Shown here piece after piece: positions 24,393 through 31,800 of a DNA stretch of 48,864 nt; positions within the stretch are counted from its first letter, which is position 1, and every line of letters starts with the position of its first letter. The DNA lies in NCBI GenBank assembly GCA_021286985.1, contig JAJTBJ010000003.1:1-48864 (forward strand), read 5' to 3'. The notes below the pieces were generated by a model. That model had not been told where the DNA came from and searched no databases. It worked only from the letters and a program-made list of their open reading frames with translations. The stretch comes from Propionibacteriales bacterium (GTDB lineage: Bacteria > Actinomycetota > Actinomycetes > Propionibacteriales > Propionibacteriaceae). A program made the position numbers and the translations under genes.

Positions 24393-24823
24393 CCCGCCGG
24401 CGGGAAGGGGAGCGGGGCTCGGCCGCGGTCGAGCTGGCCATGTGGACGCCGGTGATGGGCCTGTTCATCGTGGCGATCATCTTCGGTGGCCGGGTGGCGC
24501 TGGGTCACCAGGCGGTCCAGGCTGCGGCCGCCGATGCGGCCAGGGCGGCGGCGATCGCCAGGACGGCATCCGCAGCTCGCTCGGCGGCCACAACCTACGC
24601 GGCCGCAACGTTGGCCAACGAGGGCCTGGCCTGTGTCACGACGAACGTGGCGGTGGACGTGAGCGACTTCTCCAAGCCGGTCGGCACTCCGGGTGTGGTC
24701 GAGGCCACGGTGGTGTGCGACGTCGCTGTCGGGGATCTCGGGCTGCCCGGGGTGCCCGGCACCATGCGGGTCGAGGCGACCATGACCAGCCCGTTGGACA
24801 CCTATCGGGAGAGGAAACGGTGA
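24389..24823 (+). CDS. TadE/TadF-like minor pilin
   Basis: The protein has 144 residues and is a second TadE-type pseudopilin. ERG-SAAVELAMWTPVMGLFIVAIIF gives the cleavage site and Glu at +5. An alanine-rich coiled helix (AAAADAARAAAIARTASAA) and a two-cysteine beta domain follow. Both the upstream and downstream boundaries overlap neighbours. It probably forms a minor-pilin complex with TadE and the TadG-like protein. Confidence 0.83.
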   Translation: MTRRREGERGSAAVELAMWTPVMGLFIVAIIFGGRVALGHQAVQAAAADAARAAAIARTASAARSAATTYAAATLANEGLACVTTNVAVDVSDFSKPVGTPGVVEATVVCDVAVGDLGLPGVPGTMRVEATMTSPLDTYRERKR

Positions 24824-25245
24824 TGGGTCGGGGCGAGCGCGGTTCGGTGACGGTCTGGATGGTTCTGATCGTGATGGTGTTGTCGATGGTGATGGGCATC
24901 GCCGTCGACTTGTCCGGTCAGGTGAACGCGAAACGGCGGGCCAGCGACGTGGCCGCTCAGGCCGCGCGGGTCGCTGGCCAGCAGATCAGCCCGGACGCGT
25001 ATCTGGCTGATGGTCGCAGCGTCGAGCTGGCGGTGGCGAAGGCAAAGACGGCCGCCGTGGACTACATCGAGGCGGCGGGGATGACCGGCTCGGCACGAGT
25101 CGAGTCCGGCACCGAGCTGGTGGTCCAGACCGAGACCATCTACCGGCCGATCTTCCTGTCGGCTGCCGGCATCGGGGATCTGAAGGTCACCGGGTCGGCG
25201 TCGATCAGGGTCGTACGGGTCGCGGACGACGGAGAGGAACGATGA
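24823..25245 (+). CDS. TadG-like pilus assembly protein
   Basis: The protein has 140 residues from ATG 24823; a GTG at 24820 is an alternative. ERGSVTVWMVLIVMVLSMVMGIAVDLSGQVNAKRRASDVAAQAARVAG follows the TadG-like pattern. The signal helix is present but position +5 is Trp rather than Glu, so it may stay anchored or be processed differently from the other pilins. It is short for TadG, consistent with the reduced actinobacterial form. It overlaps both neighbours. Confidence 0.78.
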   Translation: MGRGERGSVTVWMVLIVMVLSMVMGIAVDLSGQVNAKRRASDVAAQAARVAGQQISPDAYLADGRSVELAVAKAKTAAVDYIEAAGMTGSARVESGTELVVQTETIYRPIFLSAAGIGDLKVTGSASIRVVRVADDGEER

Positions 25246-28220
25246 TGCGGACGGTCAAAGGGCTAGCGGCGCTGCTGGGCCTGGCGGCGATCGTGGCGGG
25301 AATGCCGGTTCTGCTGATCGCGGTCCACAACCTTGGGGCTCCACGGATCGGCTGGTCCTGGCAGGGGCTGTTGCAGGCGCTGATGAGCCCGGACGACGGC
25401 ACCTTGATGCTGACGCTGTTCAAGGCTGCCGGCTGGGTGTCGTGGGCGATCCTGACGACCGCTGTGGTTCTTGAGCTGGCCGCGCGGGTTCGGCACCTGC
25501 CGGTGCCGCAGGTGCGCGGCCTGGGCGTGGCGCAGGGCATGGCCCGCAGCCTGGTCGCGGCCGCGGCAATCCTGTTCGTCGCCGGCAGCAACCTGACCAC
25601 CCACGCCACCCCGGTCGAGGCGGCGCCGCACACCGTCGTCGCACCGGCCCAGCTGCCTGCACCGGCGGCCGCCCCGCTCAAGGCACCTGTTCAGCGGCAC
25701 GCCGACCACACGGTCACGGTGCACAAGGGCGACACACTCAGCGAGATCGCGCTGCAAGAGACCGGCCGGGCGTCCAACTATCCCGCCCTGTTCAAGGCGT
25801 CGAAGTCGACTACCCAGCCGGGCGGCAGGCATCTCATCGATCCGGATCTGATCCTGCCCGGCTGGAAGATCACCATCCCCGCCGCTTCGGTGAAGACACC
25901 GGGGGAGCACCAGCGCAAGTCGCCGGTGACCGATGCCGACACCACTCCGCGGGTTCCTGCCGAGCAGGCGGGAACGACGCCGCAGGCCCCGGCCACGGCA
26001 GGGCCGTCGGCGCAGCCGACGACCGCCAGCTCGACGTCGGCGGACGAGGTCTTGGAGTCCGAACCGGCCCAGTCTGCCGCCGATGGCTCTGTGCCGGTGT
26101 GGCTGCTGAGCGGCTTGGCGGGGGCAGGCAGTCTGCTGGCCGGCTCGTTGTGGCTGGTGGTGCGGCGGCGACGTGCAGCGCAGTTCCGCAGCCGCAGGCC
26201 CGGCCGAATGATCGCCGCGCCGCCGCCGGAGCTGGCCCTGGTGGAGAAGACGCTCGTGCACGAAGGGTCGCCGACCGGGGAACTGGTGCTGTTCATCGAC
26301 GAGATGCTGCGGCGCATGGCAGCCGGGTTCACAACGGCAGGGCAGGGGTTGCCGGAACTGGTTGGCGTGGACGCCGCCCCGACCCGGCTGACGGTGCGGT
26401 TCGCCAAGACGGTCGAGCTTCCCGACGTGTGGGAGCCGGTCGACGTCGAGGACCGGCTGGTGTGGCGGGTCGACCGCGACGCCGACCTGGAGCAGGTCGG
26501 GCCGCTGGAGTCCGACAGCCCGCCGCCGTGGCCGCAGCTGGTCACGCTCGGCTGGGACAGCTTGGGCTGGCGGCTGGTCAATCTGGAGTCGCTGGGGGTG
26601 GTGAGCATCACCGGTGACCCGGTGTATGCCAGCGACCTGGCCCGCTACCTGGTTTCGGAGCTGGCCGTGTCACCCTGGTCGAGGGATGTGGAGGTCGACT
26701 GCCTGGCGATCTGCGAGGAGCTGCCGGGCCTGGCCCCGGCCCGGGTGCATTTCCACACCGACGCTGCGGTGATCGCCGATCGGATCGCGTCCGCGGTGGC
26801 CACCGCGGACCGCATGTCCGAGTCCGGTGTGGCGAATCTGGAGACCGCGCGGGCCACGTTCGCCGGCGAGGAGCTGTGGGACAGCCGAGTGCTGGTAACC
26901 TCCACGGTCGACGCCGAGCACCTTGAGGTGTTGACCCGGCTGGTGGCCGACCAGCAGGGCCGCACCGCGACTTCGGTGTTGCTGGTCGACGAGGCCATGC
27001 AGCCGGCCGGGATCGAGATGCGGCTGACCGAGTCCGGTCGGATCGAGGTGCCTTCCCTTGGTCTGGACCTGGTCGTGAACGGCTTGACCGCCGCGGAGGC
27101 GCGCGGCTGCGTCGACCTGGTGGCTGCCGGGCAGAACTTCACCGACACCAGCTTCCCGGCGATGGATCCCGACGCCGACGAGTGGGCCACCTTCTGCAAC
27201 GAGGCCGGCTCGCTCCGGGAGGAACTGACCGTCCCCCGGGGCAGCGAAGCCGACGACGCCACGACGCTGATGCCGGAACCGGACGAGGTGTACCTGGCGG
27301 GCACAGCTAACACCGTGGAGGATCTGGCCACTCTGGCTCCACTCGTCCCGGCTGAGGTACGGGCACGGGTGGAAGCGGTCGACCCCAGCCTGGATGCCGA
27401 CCTGGCGCAGTGGTGGGCCTCCTCGTGCGATCGTCCCCGGCTGCAGGTGTTGGGGCCGCTGAAGGTCCGGGTAGGACCGACAGGGGAGCCCACGAAGGCC
27501 GCGGCCCGGCCGGCGTTCTACACCGAGGTGGTCGCCTACCTGTCCACCAGGCCGGGAGGCGCGACAACCCAGGAGGTTGCCGACGCGCTGGGCATCTCGG
27601 TGGCCAGGGTGCGCCGCGACATGACGACGGTGCGGGGCTGGCTCGGGGAGAACCCCGCCACCGGGACGCCGTTCCTGCCCGAGGCGATGAAGTCGCAACG
27701 CGCCATCGAGCGGGGCTGCGGCTTGTACCTGATCGAGAGCCTGCTGTCCGACGCCGACCTGTTCCGCCGGCTGAGGCTGCGGGGGGAAGCGCGCGGTGGC
27801 GCGGAAGGGCTCGAGGATCTCCGGCTGGCGCTGCGCCTGGTCAACGGCGCCCCGTACGACGACATGCGCACCAAAGGCAGGGTGTGGCTGGCCGCCAGCC
27901 GGCTGGACCAGCACCTGCTGTGCGCGATCGTCGACGTGGCGCACATGGTGTCCACGATCGCCTTGGACACCGGCGACATGCAGCAGGCCCGCGCCGCGGC
28001 GGAGCTGGCCGCTCTGGCCGCCCCGCAGGAGGCCACGCCACAGCTGGACCTGGCCGCCATCGCAGCTGGCGAAGGGCAGCCTGGCAAGGCGGCGGCGATC
28101 GCACGCGGCGTGGTGACGTGGCGCGACGGCAGCGGCGAGGGCCCCCTGGATCTGTCCGAGCGCGCCGAGGCGATCCTGCGGACACACCGTTGGCTGGAAG
28201 AAGCGTCCAAGGCGAGCTGA
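25242..28220 (+). CDS. Membrane LysM-BTAD domain protein
   Basis: The protein has 992 residues. Helices at about 7-29, 60-80 and 100-118 precede a LysM domain (156-213, TVTVHKGDTLSEIALQETG) that should bind peptidoglycan. A Pro/Thr/Ala linker and another helix (VPVWLLSGLAGAGSLLAGSLWLVV) followed by RRRR place the rest in the cytoplasm. The C-terminal third (from about 730) has a winged-helix-like segment (TTQEVADALGISVARVRRDMTTVRGWL) and a BTAD-type helical repeat domain. It resembles proteins found at the end of actinobacterial Tad clusters, linking the cell wall to a regulatory domain. Whether it binds DNA or acts as a scaffold is unknown. Its start overlaps the TadG-like stop. Confidence 0.82.
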   Translation: MMRTVKGLAALLGLAAIVAGMPVLLIAVHNLGAPRIGWSWQGLLQALMSPDDGTLMLTLFKAAGWVSWAILTTAVVLELAARVRHLPVPQVRGLGVAQGMARSLVAAAAILFVAGSNLTTHATPVEAAPHTVVAPAQLPAPAAAPLKAPVQRHADHTVTVHKGDTLSEIALQETGRASNYPALFKASKSTTQPGGRHLIDPDLILPGWKITIPAASVKTPGEHQRKSPVTDADTTPRVPAEQAGTTPQAPATAGPSAQPTTASSTSADEVLESEPAQSAADGSVPVWLLSGLAGAGSLLAGSLWLVVRRRRAAQFRSRRPGRMIAAPPPELALVEKTLVHEGSPTGELVLFIDEMLRRMAAGFTTAGQGLPELVGVDAAPTRLTVRFAKTVELPDVWEPVDVEDRLVWRVDRDADLEQVGPLESDSPPPWPQLVTLGWDSLGWRLVNLESLGVVSITGDPVYASDLARYLVSELAVSPWSRDVEVDCLAICEELPGLAPARVHFHTDAAVIADRIASAVATADRMSESGVANLETARATFAGEELWDSRVLVTSTVDAEHLEVLTRLVADQQGRTATSVLLVDEAMQPAGIEMRLTESGRIEVPSLGLDLVVNGLTAAEARGCVDLVAAGQNFTDTSFPAMDPDADEWATFCNEAGSLREELTVPRGSEADDATTLMPEPDEVYLAGTANTVEDLATLAPLVPAEVRARVEAVDPSLDADLAQWWASSCDRPRLQVLGPLKVRVGPTGEPTKAAARPAFYTEVVAYLSTRPGGATTQEVADALGISVARVRRDMTTVRGWLGENPATGTPFLPEAMKSQRAIERGCGLYLIESLLSDADLFRRLRLRGEARGGAEGLEDLRLALRLVNGAPYDDMRTKGRVWLAASRLDQHLLCAIVDVAHMVSTIALDTGDMQQARAAAELAALAAPQEATPQLDLAAIAAGEGQPGKAAAIARGVVTWRDGSGEGPLDLSERAEAILRTHRWLEEASKAS

Positions 28221-28231
28221 GGAGTCTCGCG

Positions 28232-28516
28232 GTGAGCAGACAGTGTGTCGACCTGTCGATCGTCCAGCTGGCGACATCCGGGGCGCCCGAGTCGGTGCTG
28301 CGCGTGATCCGCACCAGTGATCGCCTGTTGGCGAGCGCGGCTATCGAGTGGTCGCGCCAGTACGAGTGCAGCCGAATCGATGAGCTGGTGGCGGCCCTGG
28401 GCCGGGTCTTCGGCTCGGGTGCGCCAGCGGCCGGGTTCGCCGTGCTGATCAACAAGCCCAACCAGTTGATGTTCTATGCGCGCTGGCAGCAGCACGCGGA
28501 CGGCAGCTCGGGCTAG
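28232..28516 (+). CDS. Hypothetical protein, last gene of the pilus operon
   Basis: The protein has 94 residues from GTG 28232, with GAGGAG 7 bp upstream. It appears alpha/beta, with a helical segment (APESVLRVIRTSDRLLASAAIEW) and a C-terminal AGFAVLINKPNQLMFYARW strand pair. It has no signal or membrane segment. It follows the LysM-BTAD gene by 11 bp and is probably its partner. A 26-bp palindrome begins 24 bp after its stop. Confidence 0.62.
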   Translation: MSRQCVDLSIVQLATSGAPESVLRVIRTSDRLLASAAIEWSRQYECSRIDELVAALGRVFGSGAPAAGFAVLINKPNQLMFYARWQQHADGSSG

Positions 28517-28540
28517 GGACGTCACCACACGCCTGAGTGG

Positions 28541-28566
28541 CTCGATTATTCCGCGGAATAATCGAG
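28541..28566. repeat. Conserved palindrome, copy 6 (extended to 26 bp)
   Basis: The 18-bp ATTATTCCGCGGAATAAT (28545-28562) is extended by CTCG on the left and CGAG on the right, giving 26 bp of perfect symmetry, the longest of the six copies. It lies between the pilus and conjugation operons. It could also fold as an 11-bp hairpin, but there is no T-tract. Confidence 0.92.
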
Positions 28567-28614
28567 TCCTGACAGCTTCCCGGGGGTGCTGGACCCGTCC
28601 CGCAAGCATGACTT

Positions 28615-28632
28615 AGGGGACATAGGGGACAT
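28615..28632. repeat. Tandem 9-bp repeat AGGGGACAT x2
   Basis: Two exact copies of AGGGGACAT lie head to tail; the reverse strand reads ATGTCCCCT twice. The unit shares TATGTCC with the tandem repeats at 12860-12895. It lies 130 bp upstream of the first conjugation gene, where an operator would be expected. Confidence 0.65.
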
Positions 28633-28659
28633 GCCTTTGGCAAGGGGTTCCCCCGGAAT

Positions 28660-28668
28660 TGTGGATAA
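28660..28668 (-). promoter_or_regulatory. DnaA-box-like sequence TTATCCACA
   Basis: On the minus strand this reads TTATCCACA, an exact match to the classical DnaA box (actinobacterial consensus TTGTCCACA). Only one clear box is seen in the 247-bp intergenic region, with no AT-rich unwinding stretch, so an origin is possible but not established. It may instead give replication-linked control of the conjugation operon. Confidence 0.4.
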
Positions 28669-28763
28669 CTTTCCGGCTGTCCCCAGATTTGTGGTGACGT
28701 CTGTGGCCACATCGACGCGGTGGCCTTCTGTGGTCTCAACAGACCCAGAAGGAGGTCCGCGCG

Positions 28764-29558
28764 ATGAGCGTGGCATCAGCCCTGAACCTGACCCGTGACG
28801 CGGTACAGGCGATCACCGTGTTGCATTGGAAAGCGTGGGCCGGCCAGTGTCCAGCGCTATTGCTGGTGGAGCGTCCGGCCGAACTGGACCGGTGGCTGCG
28901 CGACGCCGAGCCGGCTGCCGCAGACGCAGTGCTCTGTGCGCTGGCGCAGATGGCCGCCGCAGACGGCGGCGATGACGTCGACGCCGCCAAGGTGCTGGCC
29001 TGGATGCTGCTGCCGGCGGCATGCCGGATCGCCAGCGGCTTCGCCCGCGTCGCCGACATCGACGAGCACGTCGCCGCCCAGCTGTGGATCGAGGTGCGCA
29101 GCTTCTCCTGGGCGACCACCACCAAGGTGGCGGCGAACATCGCCGGCCGGCTCCGCAAGCACCTAACCACCGACCTGTCCGAGCTGCCGATAGCCAGCCA
29201 TCCCATCCCGCAGGCAGAATCCGGCGTCGTCCTGGCGCTGGCCCGCCAGTACGGCATTGACGGCTCAGACGGTGGCGACCACTCTCCGATGGAGGAGCTG
29301 CTGTCGGTGCTGGAGTGGGGGTGCCGGTGCGGCGTGATCACCGGCGAGGACCGGCTGCTGCTGCTGGATGTGATCGCGGCTGCCGCCGACGACCCGGCCT
29401 GGCACCGCTCGGGTTCTGCGCTGCTCGGCGACAAGGTGTCGGACTCGGTCGGCACCCACTGGGGGATCTCCGGCCGCACCGTCCGCCGACGGGCGGCCGC
29501 CTCGATCAGCGCGCTGAACCAGGTCGCGGCCGGCCACAGGAGAGCAGGCATCGCATGA
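28764..29558 (+). CDS. Predicted HTH protein, first gene of the conjugation operon
   Basis: The protein has 264 residues behind a perfect AAGGAGG site 8 bp before the ATG. It is mostly helical. The C-terminus HWGISGRTVRRRAAASISAL looks like a helix-turn-helix, and the ARLRKHL region and ITGEDRLLLLDVI segment resemble sigma-like or phage-type regulators. Homologues occur at the head of actinobacterial T4SS gene sets. It is a candidate activator or repressor of the operon, with the tandem AGGGGACAT repeat and DnaA-like box in its promoter region as possible sites. Its stop overlaps the next start. Confidence 0.65.
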   Translation: MSVASALNLTRDAVQAITVLHWKAWAGQCPALLLVERPAELDRWLRDAEPAAADAVLCALAQMAAADGGDDVDAAKVLAWMLLPAACRIASGFARVADIDEHVAAQLWIEVRSFSWATTTKVAANIAGRLRKHLTTDLSELPIASHPIPQAESGVVLALARQYGIDGSDGGDHSPMEELLSVLEWGCRCGVITGEDRLLLLDVIAAAADDPAWHRSGSALLGDKVSDSVGTHWGISGRTVRRRAAASISALNQVAAGHRRAGIA

Positions 29559-29842
29559 GTGTCCGAAACCCCCGCCCCCGCTGGCTTAAGGCAGTGGACC
29601 CGAAAGGCGGTGGAACCCGAATGACTGATGACGGCCCCGACAAGGCGGCGGCCCTGTTCGCCGAGATCGCCACCGAGCAGCAGGCGATCGAGCAGATAGC
29701 CCAAGGAAGCAGCCAGATCGCCGAGGGGACCGCACAGCTGAGGCGCGTCCAGCAGGCCAAGCGTGACCTGGCGATGTTCGATGCGTCGACGCTGCGCGTG
29801 GCGATCGCGCGTCGCCACGCGAGTCTGGTGGAGGGCGCATGA
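29555..29842 (+). CDS. Small coiled-coil protein
   Basis: The protein has 95 residues from ATG 29555, overlapping the previous stop and preceded by AGGAGAGCAGG. A second in-frame ATG at 29621 is possible. The central part (AAALFAEIATEQQAIEQIAQGSSQIAEGTAQLRRVQQAKRDL) has heptad spacing typical of a coiled coil. It overlaps the next gene by ATGA. No family is recognised. It may bridge the preceding regulator and the ParA-like protein. Confidence 0.6.
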   Translation: MSVRNPRPRWLKAVDPKGGGTRMTDDGPDKAAALFAEIATEQQAIEQIAQGSSQIAEGTAQLRRVQQAKRDLAMFDASTLRVAIARRHASLVEGA

Positions 29843-30636
29843 CCGCCGGCATCGTCGCGGTCGACGAACTCGCCCGCGCCTACCAAGCGGCGCTGAGCGG
29901 CGAGTTCCGCAACGGTCCCCACCCGACCATGGCCCACAAACGGGCCTCGCAGGGGCCGGCCGCCACCAGATGGGAGCCGGCTCACAACGAACGGGTGCTG
30001 CTGGTGGTCGGCAGTCTCGGCGCTGCCGGGACGTCCACAATCGCCTTGGCGGTGGCAACCTGCGCAGGACACGCGCGGGTCGTGGAGTGCTGCACAGTGG
30101 CCTCCTCCGGGCTGGCTGCGGCCAGCAGCGCTGAACTCGGCGTAACCCCGGACGGCTGGGTCCAAGGCTCCCGCGACCAGGTGCTGATCCAACGCCGCGG
30201 CGACCGGGTGCCCGCCCTGGACCTGCTGCCGACCCCCACCTCCAGCTCACTGCCGGTGACCGTTCTGGACTGCTCCTGGGATCTCGACCTCCTCATGTCC
30301 AGCCAGGGCTGGCTGGGGGAGGTCGCTCGCACCCTGCCCGCGATCGCGGTCGTGACCCGCCCGACCATTCCGGGCATGCGACGTCTGGAGGCGGCGGCCG
30401 TCGTGCTGGGGGAGCACCGCGTCCATGCCGTCGTCGTCGGCGTCGAGCGGCGCTGGCCAAGGCATGTCGAGCAGGCCATGAGTGCGGCAGTGCGCCGTCT
30501 CCGCACCGAAGGCCGGCTCACCGCCGTCCCGACCGACCCGAAGCTCGCCAGCGACGGAGTCACCCCCGATCCGCTGCCGCCTGCCGTCCTGGCTGCCGGC
30601 TCCAACCTGCTCACTGCGTTGAAAGGAACCCGATGA
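29839..30636 (+). CDS. ParA/MinD-fold protein with degenerate P-loop, T4SS-associated
   Basis: The protein has 265 residues. The nucleotide-binding loop reads LLVVGSLGAAGTSTIALAVA, with Thr where the P-loop lysine should be. A Walker B-like LPVTVLDCSWDLDLL follows. It has the MinD/ParA outline but is unlikely to hydrolyse ATP normally. Such genes occur in actinobacterial T4SS clusters beside the small membrane pilin-like protein, possibly positioning the secretion complex as TadZ does for the pilus. It is coupled to its neighbours on both sides. Confidence 0.68.
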   Translation: MTAGIVAVDELARAYQAALSGEFRNGPHPTMAHKRASQGPAATRWEPAHNERVLLVVGSLGAAGTSTIALAVATCAGHARVVECCTVASSGLAAASSAELGVTPDGWVQGSRDQVLIQRRGDRVPALDLLPTPTSSSLPVTVLDCSWDLDLLMSSQGWLGEVARTLPAIAVVTRPTIPGMRRLEAAAVVLGEHRVHAVVVGVERRWPRHVEQAMSAAVRRLRTEGRLTAVPTDPKLASDGVTPDPLPPAVLAAGSNLLTALKGTR

Positions 30637-30953
30637 ACACCATGCTTGCCCGCGTCGTCGACGCCGCCCACCTGGCCCCTGCGCTGATCCCGCTGAAGAT
30701 CTGCCCGAAGGCGCCGCCCGGCGCCCAGCAGTATGCCGACGACATCACCGGCTACGTGCTGTGGGGGGTCATCATCCTGTTCAGCGTCGGCGTGATCGTC
30801 GCCATCGGCGGCATCGTGGCCGGCCGGATCTTCAACATGCCTCACGCTTCCAAAGCCGGGATCGTCGGGATCTTCGTCGTCCTGCTGGCAGCGATCGCCT
30901 TCGTGGTCGCCCCGGGGATTGTCGACAGCATCCTCGGCAAGGGCTGCATCTAG
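30633..30953 (+). CDS. Small T4SS membrane protein (VirB2-like size)
   Basis: The protein has 106 residues with two transmembrane helices (about 42-63, YVLWGVIILFSVGVIVAIGGIV, and 75-97, GIVGIFVVLLAAIAFVV) joined by a short basic loop. Cysteines at about 24 and 105 could pair outside the membrane. This size and topology match VirB2-like T4SS pilin or channel subunits. GAAAGG precedes the overlapping ATG. It is followed by the VirB8-like gene. Confidence 0.65.
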   Translation: MNTMLARVVDAAHLAPALIPLKICPKAPPGAQQYADDITGYVLWGVIILFSVGVIVAIGGIVAGRIFNMPHASKAGIVGIFVVLLAAIAFVVAPGIVDSILGKGCI

Positions 30954-30960
30954 GGCTGGC

Positions 30961-31797
30961 GTGATCATGTTCGGGATTCGTCGTGGTCGCCGCCGTGCAC
31001 GATCCGCGGCGCCGACCCAGCCGTGGAGCCGCGAGCGCCTGCTGGTGATGCTGATCGGCTCAGCACTGGCAGTCGTGCTGCTGCTGACCGGTCTCGTCAT
31101 GGCGATCGTGTACTCGCTGGCCGATCGTGCAGCGGCACCAGCCGTGGTGGCGCAGGAAGGACAGGTCGAGTCGTCTTTGCCGATTCGGGACCGGATCGCC
31201 GCGGCGCCGATGGCCAGTCTCGACCCGGACGCGGCGTTCACCCCGGACCCGGCCGTGACCGAAGCGGCGCCGATCAAGGTGCCGATGCCGACCGTTGTCG
31301 GGCCGGCTGAGGTTCCGTCCGGGTTCCCGCACACTCCGCAGGGTGCGGTCGGCCAACTGGCCGCGATCGAACAGATGGTGCTGGAGTCGATGAGCCTTCC
31401 CGTAACTAACACCGTGCATTCGGCATGGGCCCAGCCCGGCGGGCCGTCGCTGGAGGAGTGGGAACTGACCCGCAACGTACAGACCTTCTTGGCCAGCGCC
31501 CGCCAAGGCGGCCAGGAGAAGGACTTCACGACCCTCATCACCGCCAACCCTGCCGCCGGCCTGGTGAAGGGAACCGACGGGCCGGACTGGGCGGTGGTGT
31601 GCGTCCTGATGGACGTGCAGGCCGCGATCAAGACCGAGTCACGAATGGGCTACGGGCTGTGCTCGCGCATGCAGTGGATCGATGGCCGCTGGCAGATCGC
31701 CGCAGGTGCTGCGCCGGCGAAGGCGCCCTCGGCATGGCCGGGCTCTCGCGCGGCCGCCGATGCTGGCTGGCTGACCTGGACCGACGAGGTGGAGTGA
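30961..31797 (+). CDS. VirB8-like bitopic conjugation protein
   Basis: The protein has 278 residues from GTG 30961, with AGGG just upstream; ATG 30967 is an alternative. A basic cytoplasmic tail, one helix (about 35-57) and a large extracytoplasmic domain are visible. The C-terminal half (LEEWELTRNVQTFLASARQGG, then WAVVCVLMDVQAAIKTESRMGYGLCSRMQWIDGRWQIA) fits the NTF2-like fold of VirB8/TcpC proteins. It would join the inner-membrane T4SS complex. The assignment rests on topology and context. Confidence 0.6.
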   Translation: MIMFGIRRGRRRARSAAPTQPWSRERLLVMLIGSALAVVLLLTGLVMAIVYSLADRAAAPAVVAQEGQVESSLPIRDRIAAAPMASLDPDAAFTPDPAVTEAAPIKVPMPTVVGPAEVPSGFPHTPQGAVGQLAAIEQMVLESMSLPVTNTVHSAWAQPGGPSLEEWELTRNVQTFLASARQGGQEKDFTTLITANPAAGLVKGTDGPDWAVVCVLMDVQAAIKTESRMGYGLCSRMQWIDGRWQIAAGAAPAKAPSAWPGSRAAADAGWLTWTDEVE

Positions 31798-31800
31798 GCA

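Noticed and set aside
28541-28566. 26-bp palindrome as an intrinsic terminator
   Set aside because: It has no T-tract, and the same core recurs in non-terminator positions, including inside tadZ.
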